Positions 1-5,895 of a stretch of 6,527 nucleotides of DNA are shown here, piece by piece. The DNA lies in contig CALPPA020000101.1 of assembly GCA_943325355.2 (NCBI GenBank), forward strand, positions 1 through 6,527, read 5' to 3'. The notes under the pieces are model-generated. The model was not told the DNA's origin, made no database searches, and saw only the letters and a list, made by a program, of their open reading frames with translations. A program made the translations under genes and the position numbers. Source of the DNA: Klebsiella pneumoniae. Its GTDB lineage: Bacteria; Bacteroidota; Bacteroidia; Flavobacteriales; Flavobacteriaceae. Every line of letters begins with the position of its first letter. The stretch's first letter is position 1.

Positions 1-609
1 GATTACAACAAACCCAATGGTCAAAAAACGGTTACTCCAGATGAAGTCATTCCTTTTCTTGAAGTATTACCCATCCGAAAATTTTATGGAGTGGGCAAAG
101 TTACTACCGAAAAAATGTATCAATTGGGTATTTTCTCGGGATTGGAATTAAAAAGCAAATCCTTGGAATTCTTAGAGAAACATTTTGGAAAGTCGGGAAA
201 TTTCTATTACAATGTCGTTCGTGGCATTCACAACAGTGAAGTGAAACCAGACCGAATTACTAAATCAGTGGCAGCGGAACATACTTTTGATGTGAACTTA
301 TCTTCCGAGATATTTATGCTGGAGCAACTCGAAAACATTGCTAACTCATTAGAAAAAAGACTTAAAAAACACCATATTGCTGGAAAAACGGTGACGCTTA
401 AAATAAAATACAGCGATTTTACACAGCAAACTCGAAGTAAAACCTTGCCTTATTTTATATCCGATAAAGGATTGATTATGGAGACCATAAAAGAACTTTT
501 GTTTCAAGAAAAAATGAAAGATTCTGTTCGCTTACTTGGAATCTCACTAAGCAATCTCAACACCGAAGAAAAAAAGACGGTTGTGGTGCAGTTGAAATTT
601 GCTTTTTAA
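1..609 (+). CDS. dinB: DNA polymerase IV (Y-family translesion polymerase), C-terminal part; 5' end outside window
   Basis: Error-prone Y-family polymerase that extends primers past DNA lesions. The frame is open from base 1, so 202 residues are visible out of about 350-365 usual for the family. The catalytic palm carboxylates lie upstream and cannot be checked. Visible in order: the end of the palm/fingers region with KPNGQ (residues 4-8), a thumb helix-hairpin-helix around RKFYGVGKVT (26-35), the linker KSVAAEHTF (88-96), matching KSVGVERT of E. coli Pol IV, then the little-finger domain to about residue 195. The protein ends in QLKFAF (197-202), placed like the C-terminal beta-clamp-binding peptide of E. 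coli Pol IV (QLVLGL). A GTG at 91 is internal to the thumb and is not the start. The gene converges on pyk with a shared palindromic terminator between them. The family assignment is firm; clamp binding is inferred. Confidence 0.93.
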   Translation, partial: DYNKPNGQKTVTPDEVIPFLEVLPIRKFYGVGKVTTEKMYQLGIFSGLELKSKSLEFLEKHFGKSGNFYYNVVRGIHNSEVKPDRITKSVAAEHTFDVNLSSEIFMLEQLENIANSLEKRLKKHHIAGKTVTLKIKYSDFTQQTRSKTLPYFISDKGLIMETIKELLFQEKMKDSVRLLGISLSNLNTEEKKTVVVQLKFAF

Positions 610-612
610 CAA

Positions 613-640
613 AAAACCATCCGCCGCGGCGGATGGTTTT
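613..640. terminator. Bidirectional intrinsic terminator between dinB and pyk
   Basis: This is a perfect 28-bp palindrome with 14-base arms (613-626 and 627-640), a very GC-rich core (CCGCCGCGGCGG) and A/T ends. Reading rightward, the stem ends in four T's just after the dinB stop (607-609). Reading leftward, it ends in six T's (611-616), about 25 bases beyond the pyk stop. The position between convergent genes and the symmetry fit a shared rho-independent terminator. Confidence 0.9.
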
Positions 641-665
641 ACATAATCATTTGATAGCTTTGAAA

Positions 666-2096
666 CTATTCAATTTCTGAAACTCTCAAGGTGTTTACCA
701 TACCTTTATCGGCAAGTGGCATTGCTGAAAGAGTTACAAGGAAATCGCCTTTTGTAACATATCCATTATTTTTTGCAATTTCATTTAAATCTGAAACAGT
801 ATCATCTGTGCTTCCCGAACTATCATAAAAGAAGGTTTTTACTCCCCATAATAAATTAAGACTTGTCAAGATTCTTTTATTTGAAGTAAAAACTAAAATG
901 TGGGATTGAGGTCTCCAAGCCGAAATTTGAAAAGCGGTATAACCACTATTCGTCAAGGTGCATATTGCTTTTGCATTAATACCATTAGCCATAATCGCAG
1001 CGTGATGGCAAACAATTTTAGTGATAAAACGGTTTGTTTTTATTTGCGGGGTGTTTTGTGGAACTACAATAAGCGGGGAGTCTTCGACCGCTTTAAGAAT
1101 TTGTGTCATTTGTTGAATTACTTGAACCGGATAATTACCTGTGGCAGTTTCTCCTGAAAGCATTACTGCATCAGCACCATCCATAACGGAGTTCGCTACG
1201 TCGTTTACTTCCGCTCGTGTAGGGGTCAAACTGGTAATCATAGTTTCCATCATTTGGGTGGCTACAATTACAGGAATTCTTGCTGTTTTTGCTCTTCGAA
1301 TTAATTCTTTTTGAACAAGTGGTACTTCGTGAGCTGGAAGTTCTACACCTAAATCTCCACGAGCGACCATCAAACCATCGCAATAAGCTATAATCTTGTC
1401 GATATTTACTAATGCTTCAGGCATTTCTATTTTGGCAATGATCGGAATTTTATACTCGGAATGTTTTGCAATTAATTCCTGTAAATCTTGCAAATCTTCT
1501 GGAGTTTTTACAAATGATAGTGCAATCCAATCTACATTTTGATTAATGGCAAAAATAGCATCTGCAATATCTTTCTCGGTTAAAGCAGGTAAGGAAATTT
1601 TTGTATTAGGAAGATTTACCCCTTTTTTAGATTTCAATTCGCCTCCTTGAAGGACTTTGGCCACAACTTCGGTTTTTTTGTCCGTTTCAACAATTTCGAA
1701 GATTAATTTACCATCGTCAAGCAATATTTTTTCACCTGGATTTACATCATTTGGAAAATTTTTATATTTCATAAAAACTTTTTTGGCAGTACCAAGAATG
1801 TCATCGGCAGTTGTAAATGTAATTAAGTCTCCATCATTGACAATTACACCATCTTCCATTACACCCACTCTAAGTTTTGGTCCTTGTAAATCTCCAAGAA
1901 TTGCAGTCGTATATCCAAATTCGTCGTTAAGACCACGTATTAAATTGATTTTCTCTTTTACATCTTCATAATCTGCATGAGAAAAATTTATTCTAAACAC
2001 ATTTACACCAGCATCAATCATATCTTTTATGATTTCTCGAGTACTACATGCAGGTCCAAGAGTGGCTACAATTTTTGTTTTTTTGTTTGTAATCAT
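666..2096 (-). CDS. pyk: Pyruvate kinase (predicted K+-independent type)
   Basis: Cytosolic enzyme of the last step of glycolysis: phosphoenolpyruvate plus ADP gives pyruvate plus ATP. The 476 residues are full length for a bacterial enzyme without an extra C-terminal domain. Visible are the N-terminal KIVATLGPACS, substrate-binding R35 and N37 in FRINFSH, the small B domain (about 75-170), the active-site signature IIAKIEMPEAL with catalytic K222 and metal ligand E224, D248 in MVARGDLG, and T280 in VATQMMET. The regulatory C domain runs from about 355 to 476. The segment D69-L-Q-G-P-K74 has Lys where K+-dependent enzymes have Glu (rabbit muscle E117), with Leu and Gln at the 113 and 114 positions. 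This pattern is known for K+-independent enzymes. The ATG lies 5 bases after the stop of the IPExxxVDY gene, so the two are probably co-transcribed and perhaps translationally coupled. The regulatory ligand cannot be told from sequence. Confidence 0.97.
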   Translation of the reverse strand: MITNKKTKIVATLGPACSTREIIKDMIDAGVNVFRINFSHADYEDVKEKINLIRGLNDEFGYTTAILGDLQGPKLRVGVMEDGVIVNDGDLITFTTADDILGTAKKVFMKYKNFPNDVNPGEKILLDDGKLIFEIVETDKKTEVVAKVLQGGELKSKKGVNLPNTKISLPALTEKDIADAIFAINQNVDWIALSFVKTPEDLQDLQELIAKHSEYKIPIIAKIEMPEALVNIDKIIAYCDGLMVARGDLGVELPAHEVPLVQKELIRRAKTARIPVIVATQMMETMITSLTPTRAEVNDVANSVMDGADAVMLSGETATGNYPVQVIQQMTQILKAVEDSPLIVVPQNTPQIKTNRFITKIVCHHAAIMANGINAKAICTLTNSGYTAFQISAWRPQSHILVFTSNKRILTSLNLLWGVKTFFYDSSGSTDDTVSDLNEIAKNNGYVTKGDFLVTLSAMPLADKGMVNTLRVSEIE

Positions 2097-2101
2097 TGGT
2101 A

Positions 2102-2590
2102 TTAAAAAATTAAATTGTTTTTTGCTTTTATTTTATTTAAATTAATTGAATAGGCTGTCGATATGCTGTCAATTGTGTTTAATAGGATTTGAATTTCTTC
2201 AACATTCATCGCGTCATCTATGTTTTCTATTTTTAGAAAATAATCTACTTTTTTAAATTCGGGAAGTAAATAGACTTTCGTCGAAACTTCCATACTTATA
2301 TTCGAAAATAGATTTTGGCTTTTTTCATTTTTTCGTTGAATGACTTCATTTCTATTTTGAATTAAATTCCAGGTGATTGTTTTTTCAACATCTTCATAAG
2401 AAAATCTTGAAAATTTTGTCTCTCCTTCTTTTATGTTTATTTGAATTTCATTCTCATTTTTACATAAATTTATCGGCAATTTTTGATTAATAAAATAGGC
2501 TAATCTATAGTCTTCTAATGAAGTATGAATAGCAATAAGATGATAATCTATTTCGTCAAACTCGCCAAGATCCAATTTATGAATAGCCAT
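2102..2590 (-). CDS. IPExxxVDY family protein, function unknown
   Basis: A 162-residue protein of the Bacteroidota-restricted IPExxxVDY family, named for a short motif and without a known function. Here the motif reads LPEFKKVDY (109-117), with Leu for the first Ile, and continues into FLKIEN. The N-terminal part carries LAYFINQKLPINL (30-42), which I recall as the other conserved stretch. There is no signal peptide, no strongly hydrophobic helix and no obvious catalytic motif, so it is probably a soluble cytoplasmic protein with many charged residues. It lies 113 bp after rnc and 5 bp before pyk on the same strand. That arrangement suggests a role linked to this operon, but any role in RNA processing, lipid synthesis or glycolysis would be a guess. 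The ATG at 2590 gives a family-typical N-terminus. Family membership is recognised from the motif and the neighbours. Confidence 0.85.
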   Translation of the reverse strand: MAIHKLDLGEFDEIDYHLIAIHTSLEDYRLAYFINQKLPINLCKNENEIQINIKEGETKFSRFSYEDVEKTITWNLIQNRNEVIQRKNEKSQNLFSNISMEVSTKVYLLPEFKKVDYFLKIENIDDAMNVEEIQILLNTIDSISTAYSINLNKIKAKNNLIF

Positions 2591-2609
2591 TTCAAGAAAA
2601 AATAAGCTG

Positions 2610-2645
2610 TAAATATAGTATTTCTATTGTTGTATTATTCCCAAA
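2610..2645 (-). promoter_or_regulatory. Weak candidate promoter for the IPExxxVDY-pyk pair
   Basis: In the 113-bp gap after rnc, the minus strand carries TATATTTA (2610-2617), seven of eight matches to the Bacteroidota -7 element TAnnTTTG. A TTTG (2642-2645) lies 24 bases upstream, slightly beyond the usual spacing. Transcription would start about 15 bases before the ATG at 2590. Such matches arise easily in AT-rich DNA, so read-through from rnc alone is an equally good reading. No terminator is apparent in this gap. Confidence 0.3.
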
Positions 2646-2703
2646 AACAGGATGTTTCTCTTAATTTATATGCGAAAACGTTGTAGTTTCGGATAAATTC
2701 TTA

Positions 2704-3444
2704 TTATTTATTGTCAATTTTTTTCTGAAATGCAAAATAGGCACGTTGTGATGCTTTTTCTTCTGCTTTCTTTTTTGAGGTCGCCCTTGCTTTTGCTATT
2801 ACTTTATCGTCAATGCTTAGTTTTACGCCGAATAATCGTTGTCCATCGATGCCATTATCATCAAATATGTCATAATGAAATTGTTTCTTTTCTTTTTGAC
2901 ACCATTCTATTAGCAAACTTTTGTAGCTTATTACTTTTCCCTCAAGTCTGGCAATATCTACATAAGGAATGATAACTCTTTTTTGAATAAATTTCTCGCA
3001 GTATTCATAATTGCGGTCAAGATATATTGCACCAACTAAGGATTCAAAAATGTTGCCGTGAATGTTGTCGCCAAAATGTTGAACAGGAACCTTGCTTTCA
3101 ATAAAGCGAACAAGATTTAAATCCCTTCCCAATTCGTTTAAATGCTCTCTACTTACAATTTTTGAACGCATTTTTGTTAAATATCCTTCGTCTCCATTGG
3201 GAACTTTGCTGAATAAATGTGCTGCAATTACAGCGCTTAACATTGCGTCTCCAAGAAATTCGAGGCGTTCATAATTAATGGCGTTTCCGCTTTCGTCCTG
3301 TTTATTTGAGGAGCGATGTGTAAATGCCTTTTTGAAATAATCTAGATTAATAGGAACAAATCCTAAAATTTCAGACATAGAATCAAAAAAAATCCCGTCT
3401 TCAAGAGAACGGGATTTCGTAAATATTTTCTTGATTAAATTCAT
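2704..3444 (-). CDS. rnc: Ribonuclease III
   Basis: Cuts double-stranded RNA in rRNA precursors and structured mRNAs, acting as a homodimer in the cytoplasm. It has 246 residues against 226 in E. coli; the excess is mostly an N-terminal extension of about 20 residues. The nuclease domain holds AFTHRS (40-45), the signature NYERLEFLGDAML with E59, E62 and D66, and a second cluster GNIFESLVGAIYLD (130-143) with catalytic E134. The residue matching E. coli D114, a metal ligand, is Asn here (N131). The double-stranded-RNA-binding domain spans about 172-240, ending in the basic SKKKAEEKASQRA. The ATG lies 6 bases after the fabF stop, so the genes are probably co-transcribed. Codons 10-20 form a terminator-like hairpin. 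A start at M23 (3378) would give a more E. coli-like length but would remove part of the first helix, so I keep the upstream start. Confidence 0.95.
   Translation of the reverse strand: MNLIKKIFTKSRSLEDGIFFDSMSEILGFVPINLDYFKKAFTHRSSNKQDESGNAINYERLEFLGDAMLSAVIAAHLFSKVPNGDEGYLTKMRSKIVSREHLNELGRDLNLVRFIESKVPVQHFGDNIHGNIFESLVGAIYLDRNYEYCEKFIQKRVIIPYVDIARLEGKVISYKSLLIEWCQKEKKQFHYDIFDDNGIDGQRLFGVKLSIDDKVIAKARATSKKKAEEKASQRAYFAFQKKIDNK
3385..3417 (-). terminator. Terminator-like hairpin inside the 5' end of rnc (possible attenuator)
   Basis: On the rnc strand, AAATCCCGT (3417-3409) pairs perfectly with ACGGGATTT (3398-3390) across a 10-base loop. The stem runs directly into a tract of eight U's (3392-3385). 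This has the shape of a rho-independent terminator, yet it falls within codons 10-20 of rnc, about 60 bases after the fabF stop. It could reduce transcription leaving fabF unless ribosomes starting rnc disrupt it. Its function is inferred; the structure is directly visible. Confidence 0.5.
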
Positions 3445-3450
3445 TTATAA

Positions 3451-4704
3451 TTAGAAGTCTAATTTTTTAACCAATACACATGCATTATGACCACCAAAAC
3501 CAAAAGTGTTGCTCATCAAGACACTAACGTCTCTTTTTTGGGCAACATTAAAAGTAAAGTTTAATTTAGAATTAATATTTTCATCATCGGTAAAATGATT
3601 GATTGTTGGTGGAACAATTCCATGTTTTATGGAAAGAATAGAGGCAATGGTCTCTATCGCTCCAGCGGCACCTAGTAAGTGTCCTGTCATTGATTTTGTA
3701 GAATTTAAATTCATTGTATAAGCATGTTCGCCAAAAACATGTTCAATGGCTTTTGATTCTGCCAAGTCACCAAGCGGTGTCGATGTTCCGTGCATATTCA
3801 CTCCGTCAACATCAGTAGGTTTTAATCCTGCATCTCTCAAACAGTTTAACATTACGTTTTTTGCTCCTAATCCTTCTGGATGTGGAGCAGTAATATGGTA
3901 AGCATCTGCTGACATTCCACCACCACCAATTTCGCAATATATAGTTGCACCACGACTTATAGCGTGTTCGTATTCTTCAAGAATTAAAGCTCCTGCTCCT
4001 TCTCCTAGAACAAAACCATCACGATCTTTGTCCATTGGTCTTGAAGCAGTTTTTGGGTCGTCATTTCGTGTCGAAAGGGCATGCATAGCATTAAATCCAC
4101 CCATTCCAGCGATTGTTACCGCAGCTTCAGAACCTCCGGTTACCATAGCATCTGCATGGCCTAATCGAATGTAATTGAAAGCATCAATAATAGCATTAGT
4201 AGAGGAAGCACAAGCAGAAACAGTAGTGAAATTTGGGCCTCTAAAACCGTATTTTATAGAAATATGACCACCAGCTATATCTGCAATCATTTTTGGTATA
4301 AAAAATGGATTGAATCGAGGTGTTCCGTCTCCTTTGGCAAATTCAAGCACTTCAATTTGAAAGGTTTCTAAACCACCAATACCTGAACCCCAGATAACTC
4401 CAACTCTATCTTTGTCAAGTTTATCCATATTGAAACCGGCATCTTGTACAGCTTCATCAGCAGCAACCAATGCATATTGTGCATAACGGTCCATTTTTCG
4501 GGCTTCTTTTCTATCAATGAAATCTTCAACATTGAAGTTTTTCACCTCGCATGCAAAATGGGTTCTAAACTTTGATGGGTCATAATAAGTTATTGGAGCT
4601 GCCCCGCTAACACCACTAATAAGTCCGTTCCAATACTCTTGAATATTATTTCCAATAGGAGTAAGAGCGCCTAAACCTGTAACTACAACTCGCCTTAATT
4701 CCAT
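3451..4704 (-). CDS. fabF: 3-oxoacyl-[acyl-carrier-protein] synthase II (KAS II)
   Basis: Condensing enzyme of type II fatty acid synthesis. It joins malonyl-ACP to a growing acyl-ACP, releasing CO2, and works as a cytosolic homodimer. The 417 residues match the usual length of about 412. The Cys-His-His triad and conserved Lys are all present: C165 in VSACASSTN, H305 in NMHGTSTPLGD, K337 in STKSMTGH and H342. The glycine-rich end NTFGFGGHNA (399-408) is also typical. The N-terminus RRVVVTGLGALTPIGNN fits the first ATG, and two in-frame TAA codons lie just upstream. Its substrate carrier is encoded immediately upstream (acpP), separated by a terminator and a second leader hairpin, so its output may be lower than that of acpP. 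It is followed by rnc after only 6 bases. The intact triad argues for KAS II rather than a chain-length-factor homologue. Confidence 0.97.
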   Translation of the reverse strand: MELRRVVVTGLGALTPIGNNIQEYWNGLISGVSGAAPITYYDPSKFRTHFACEVKNFNVEDFIDRKEARKMDRYAQYALVAADEAVQDAGFNMDKLDKDRVGVIWGSGIGGLETFQIEVLEFAKGDGTPRFNPFFIPKMIADIAGGHISIKYGFRGPNFTTVSACASSTNAIIDAFNYIRLGHADAMVTGGSEAAVTIAGMGGFNAMHALSTRNDDPKTASRPMDKDRDGFVLGEGAGALILEEYEHAISRGATIYCEIGGGGMSADAYHITAPHPEGLGAKNVMLNCLRDAGLKPTDVDGVNMHGTSTPLGDLAESKAIEHVFGEHAYTMNLNSTKSMTGHLLGAAGAIETIASILSIKHGIVPPTINHFTDDENINSKLNFTFNVAQKRDVSVLMSNTFGFGGHNACVLVKKLDF

Positions 4705-4737
4705 AATTTATTATATTAGTATTTTTAAACAAATAAA

Positions 4738-4782
4738 ACCCATGCTTTCTTGCTGAATTAAAATCACAAAAGAGACATGGGT
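4738..4782 (-). promoter_or_regulatory. Large hairpin in the fabF leader (possible second terminator or attenuator)
   Basis: On the minus strand, ACCCATG (4782-4776) pairs perfectly with CATGGGT (4744-4738). After a one-base bulge the stem continues through TCTTTTG-like and CAAGAAAG-like arms (4767-4774 with 4745-4752) with one mismatch and one G-U pair, closing a loop of about 14 bases. The right arm is followed by the T-rich TTTATTTGTTT, and the fabF ATG comes 33 bases later. It lies downstream of the acpP terminator and is not needed to end acpP, so it may tune transcription into fabF. That role is inferred. Confidence 0.45.
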
Positions 4783-4802
4783 AATATTATAAATATCATT
4801 TT

Positions 4803-4817
4803 GATTGAAATTCAATC
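4803..4817. promoter_or_regulatory. 15-bp inverted repeat between the acpP terminator and the fabF leader hairpin (possible operator)
   Basis: GATTGAAATTCAATC has perfect 7-base arms around one central base, a size and symmetry typical of sites for dimeric repressors. On the fabF strand it overlaps TTGAAT, which stands 18 bases before TATAAT (ending near 4782). That resembles a classical sigma70 promoter, although Bacteroidota usually use a different consensus. Its position suggests control of fabF, but no regulator is identified and chance is possible in AT-rich DNA. Confidence 0.3.
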
Positions 4818-4830
4818 CAGAATTTAATTT

Positions 4831-4874
4831 AAAAAAAATAATAACACCCGCTTACAATGGAGTAAACAGGTGTT
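4831..4874 (-). terminator. Rho-independent terminator of acpP
   Basis: Starting 10 bases after the acpP stop, AACACCTGTTTAC (4874-4862) pairs with GTAAGCGGGTGTT (4855-4843). The 13-bp stem contains two G-U pairs and closes a 6-base loop. A short ATTAT linker is followed by eight U's (4838-4831). This should release a short monocistronic acpP transcript and separate acpP from fabF. Confidence 0.88.
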
Positions 4875-4883
4875 TTTTTATTA

Positions 4884-5120
4884 TTATTTCTTCGCTTCTT
4901 CGATATAAGAAATCGCTTGACCTACAGTAGCAATGTTTTCTGCTTGATCGTCTGGAATTTGAATATCAAATTCTTTTTCGAATTCCATAATAAGCTCTAC
5001 GGTGTCTAATGAGTCAGCTCCTAAATCATTAGTGAAGCTAGCTTCTGTTACAACTTCGTTTTCGTCAACGCCTAATTTGTCTACGATAATCGCTTTTACT
5101 CTTGATGCAATGTCTGACAT
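4884..5120 (-). CDS. acpP: Acyl carrier protein
   Basis: Small acidic carrier that holds growing acyl chains as thioesters on a 4'-phosphopantetheine arm, serving FabF and the other fatty acid synthesis enzymes. The 78 residues match the family length of 75-80. The modified serine is S37 in the conserved DSLDTVEL (36-43), preceded by FTNDLGA, and the C-terminal part carries [18 protein letters not shown] close match to the Bacteroidota promoter consensus lies just upstream and a strong terminator just downstream, so it is probably made largely as its own abundant short transcript, as expected for one of the most abundant bacterial proteins. It is divergent from purN across 175 bp. Confidence 0.98.
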   Translation of the reverse strand: MSDIASRVKAIIVDKLGVDENEVVTEASFTNDLGADSLDTVELIMEFEKEFDIQIPDDQAENIATVGQAISYIEEAKK

Positions 5121-5295
5121 AATCTTTAATTTTAAAATTTAATTTGTTGGCAAAAATAAAAAACTTTATTTTAAAACAACTATTTAGTTAATAAATGTGT
5201 CAACTAATTTATAAAATAAATTTAACAAAGACTTTATAAAGTTATTTATTATCACTTTTTATTCTTTTTTTTGCATAAATGAAATCAATTGGGTT
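5121..5295. other. Divergent acpP/purN intergenic region
   Basis: These 175 very AT-rich bases hold the acpP promoter (5151-5179), a 12-bp perfect palindrome ACTTTATAAAGT (5231-5242) and an inverted repeat TTAGTT / AACTAA (5184-5189 and 5202-5207). For purN only a weak -7-like TTTTTTTG (5266-5273) without a convincing -33 is visible. No PurR-type box is recognised. A six-codon reading frame (5279-5299) overlaps the purN start. Confidence 0.5.
5151..5179 (-). promoter_or_regulatory. Bacteroidota-type promoter of acpP
   Basis: The minus strand carries TATTTTTG (5158-5151), a full match to the -7 element TAnnTTTG. A TTG -33 element (5179-5177) lies 18 bases upstream, inside the known spacing range. 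Transcription would begin near 5145, giving an AT-rich leader of about 25 bases before the ATG at 5120. This is the best promoter match in the window. Confidence 0.75.
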
Positions 5296-5886
5296 ATGAA
5301 GAAAATCGTAATTTTCGCTTCTGGATCGGGTACTAATGCTGAAAACATTATAAAACACTTCAAAAGTAGAAACACCGGAACGGTCGTTTCTGTGTTTACA
5401 AACAACCCAAATGCCAAAGTGATTGATAGAGCCATAAAATATCATCTCTCAACCGAAATATTCTCCAAAGATGAGCTTAATGAAGGTTTAGTATTACAAA
5501 AAATAAATGCTATCCAACCCGATTTGATAGTTCTTGCCGGATTTTTATTGAAATTTCCAGAATCTATTGTTGAATTATATCCCAATAAAATAATAAACAT
5601 ACATCCAGCATTGTTGCCAAAATACGGCGGAAAAGGAATGTACGGAATGAATGTACACAGAGCTGTTGTCGAAAACAAGGAAAAGGAAACGGGAATTACG
5701 ATTCATTATGTCAATGAAAATTATGACGAGGGTAATATTATTTTTCAAAAAAAAGCACCCCTTTTAGTTACAGATACCCCAGAAGTTGTGGCCGAAAAAA
5801 TACACGAACTGGAACAAAAATATTTCCCATCAGTTGTTGAAGAGGTTCTAATTTCCAACTCTCAACTTCCAACTTCTAACCTTTAA
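5296..5886 (+). CDS. purN: Phosphoribosylglycinamide formyltransferase 1 (GAR transformylase)
   Basis: Cytosolic enzyme of de novo purine synthesis that transfers the formyl group of 10-formyltetrahydrofolate to glycinamide ribonucleotide. The 196 residues slightly exceed the usual length of about 190. The N-terminus KKIVIFASGSGTNAENI is the nucleotide-phosphate loop. The catalytic triad is N101 and H103 in INIHPALLPKYGGKG and D144 in NENYDEGNII. The stretch after LLPKY (GGKGMYGMNVHRAV) is longer than PGLHTHRQA of E. coli, a form I associate with Bacteroidota. The last residues (about 186-196, ISNSQLPTSNL) are encoded by a low-complexity repeat and are probably dispensable. The ATG at 5296 gives the standard start directly before the first beta-strand. 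The stop is followed by rnhA after 9 bases in the same frame. Its divergent neighbour is acpP, with no functional link beyond position. Confidence 0.96.
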   Translation: MKKIVIFASGSGTNAENIIKHFKSRNTGTVVSVFTNNPNAKVIDRAIKYHLSTEIFSKDELNEGLVLQKINAIQPDLIVLAGFLLKFPESIVELYPNKIINIHPALLPKYGGKGMYGMNVHRAVVENKEKETGITIHYVNENYDEGNIIFQKKAPLLVTDTPEVVAEKIHELEQKYFPSVVEEVLISNSQLPTSNL

Positions 5887-5892
5887 CTTCTC
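5853..5892 (+). repeat. Degenerate short tandem repeat (AACTTCY-like) across the purN end
   Basis: About five imperfect copies of a 7-8-base unit follow one another: CCAACTCT, CAACTTC, CAACTTCT, AACCTTT and AACTTCT. The strand is strongly biased against G. The repeat covers the last codons of purN, its stop and most of the gap before rnhA. It looks like low-complexity spacer DNA captured into the coding end by loss of an earlier stop; that history is inferred. Confidence 0.6.
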
Positions 5893-5895
5893 ATT

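Noticed and set aside
1171..1383. Overlapping reading frames inside pyk, such as a 70-codon minus-strand frame and 85- and 104-codon plus-strand frames (900-1157 and 1657-1971)
   Set aside because: They lie wholly within a clearly conserved coding sequence, show no family-like features and are shadow frames.
3378..3444. Later rnc start at M23 (3378), just after the terminator-like U-tract
   Set aside because: It would leave an E. coli-like length but cut into the first helix. The upstream ATG lies 6 bases from the fabF stop, and I recall similar N-terminal extensions in other Bacteroidota RNase III.
4711..4743. Ten-codon minus-strand frame (MGFICLKILI) in the fabF leader
   Set aside because: It starts within the right arm of the hairpin, has no recognisable initiation signal, and such frames are frequent by chance in AT-rich leaders.
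5266..5273. TTTTTTTG as a purN -7 promoter element
   Set aside because: It lacks the TA at the first two positions together with any TTG at the right distance upstream, and poly-T runs match this consensus trivially.
5442..5678. Minus-strand frames opposite purN (5242-5445 and 5442-5678)
   Set aside because: They are antisense shadows of a gene whose catalytic motifs are intact, with no independent support.
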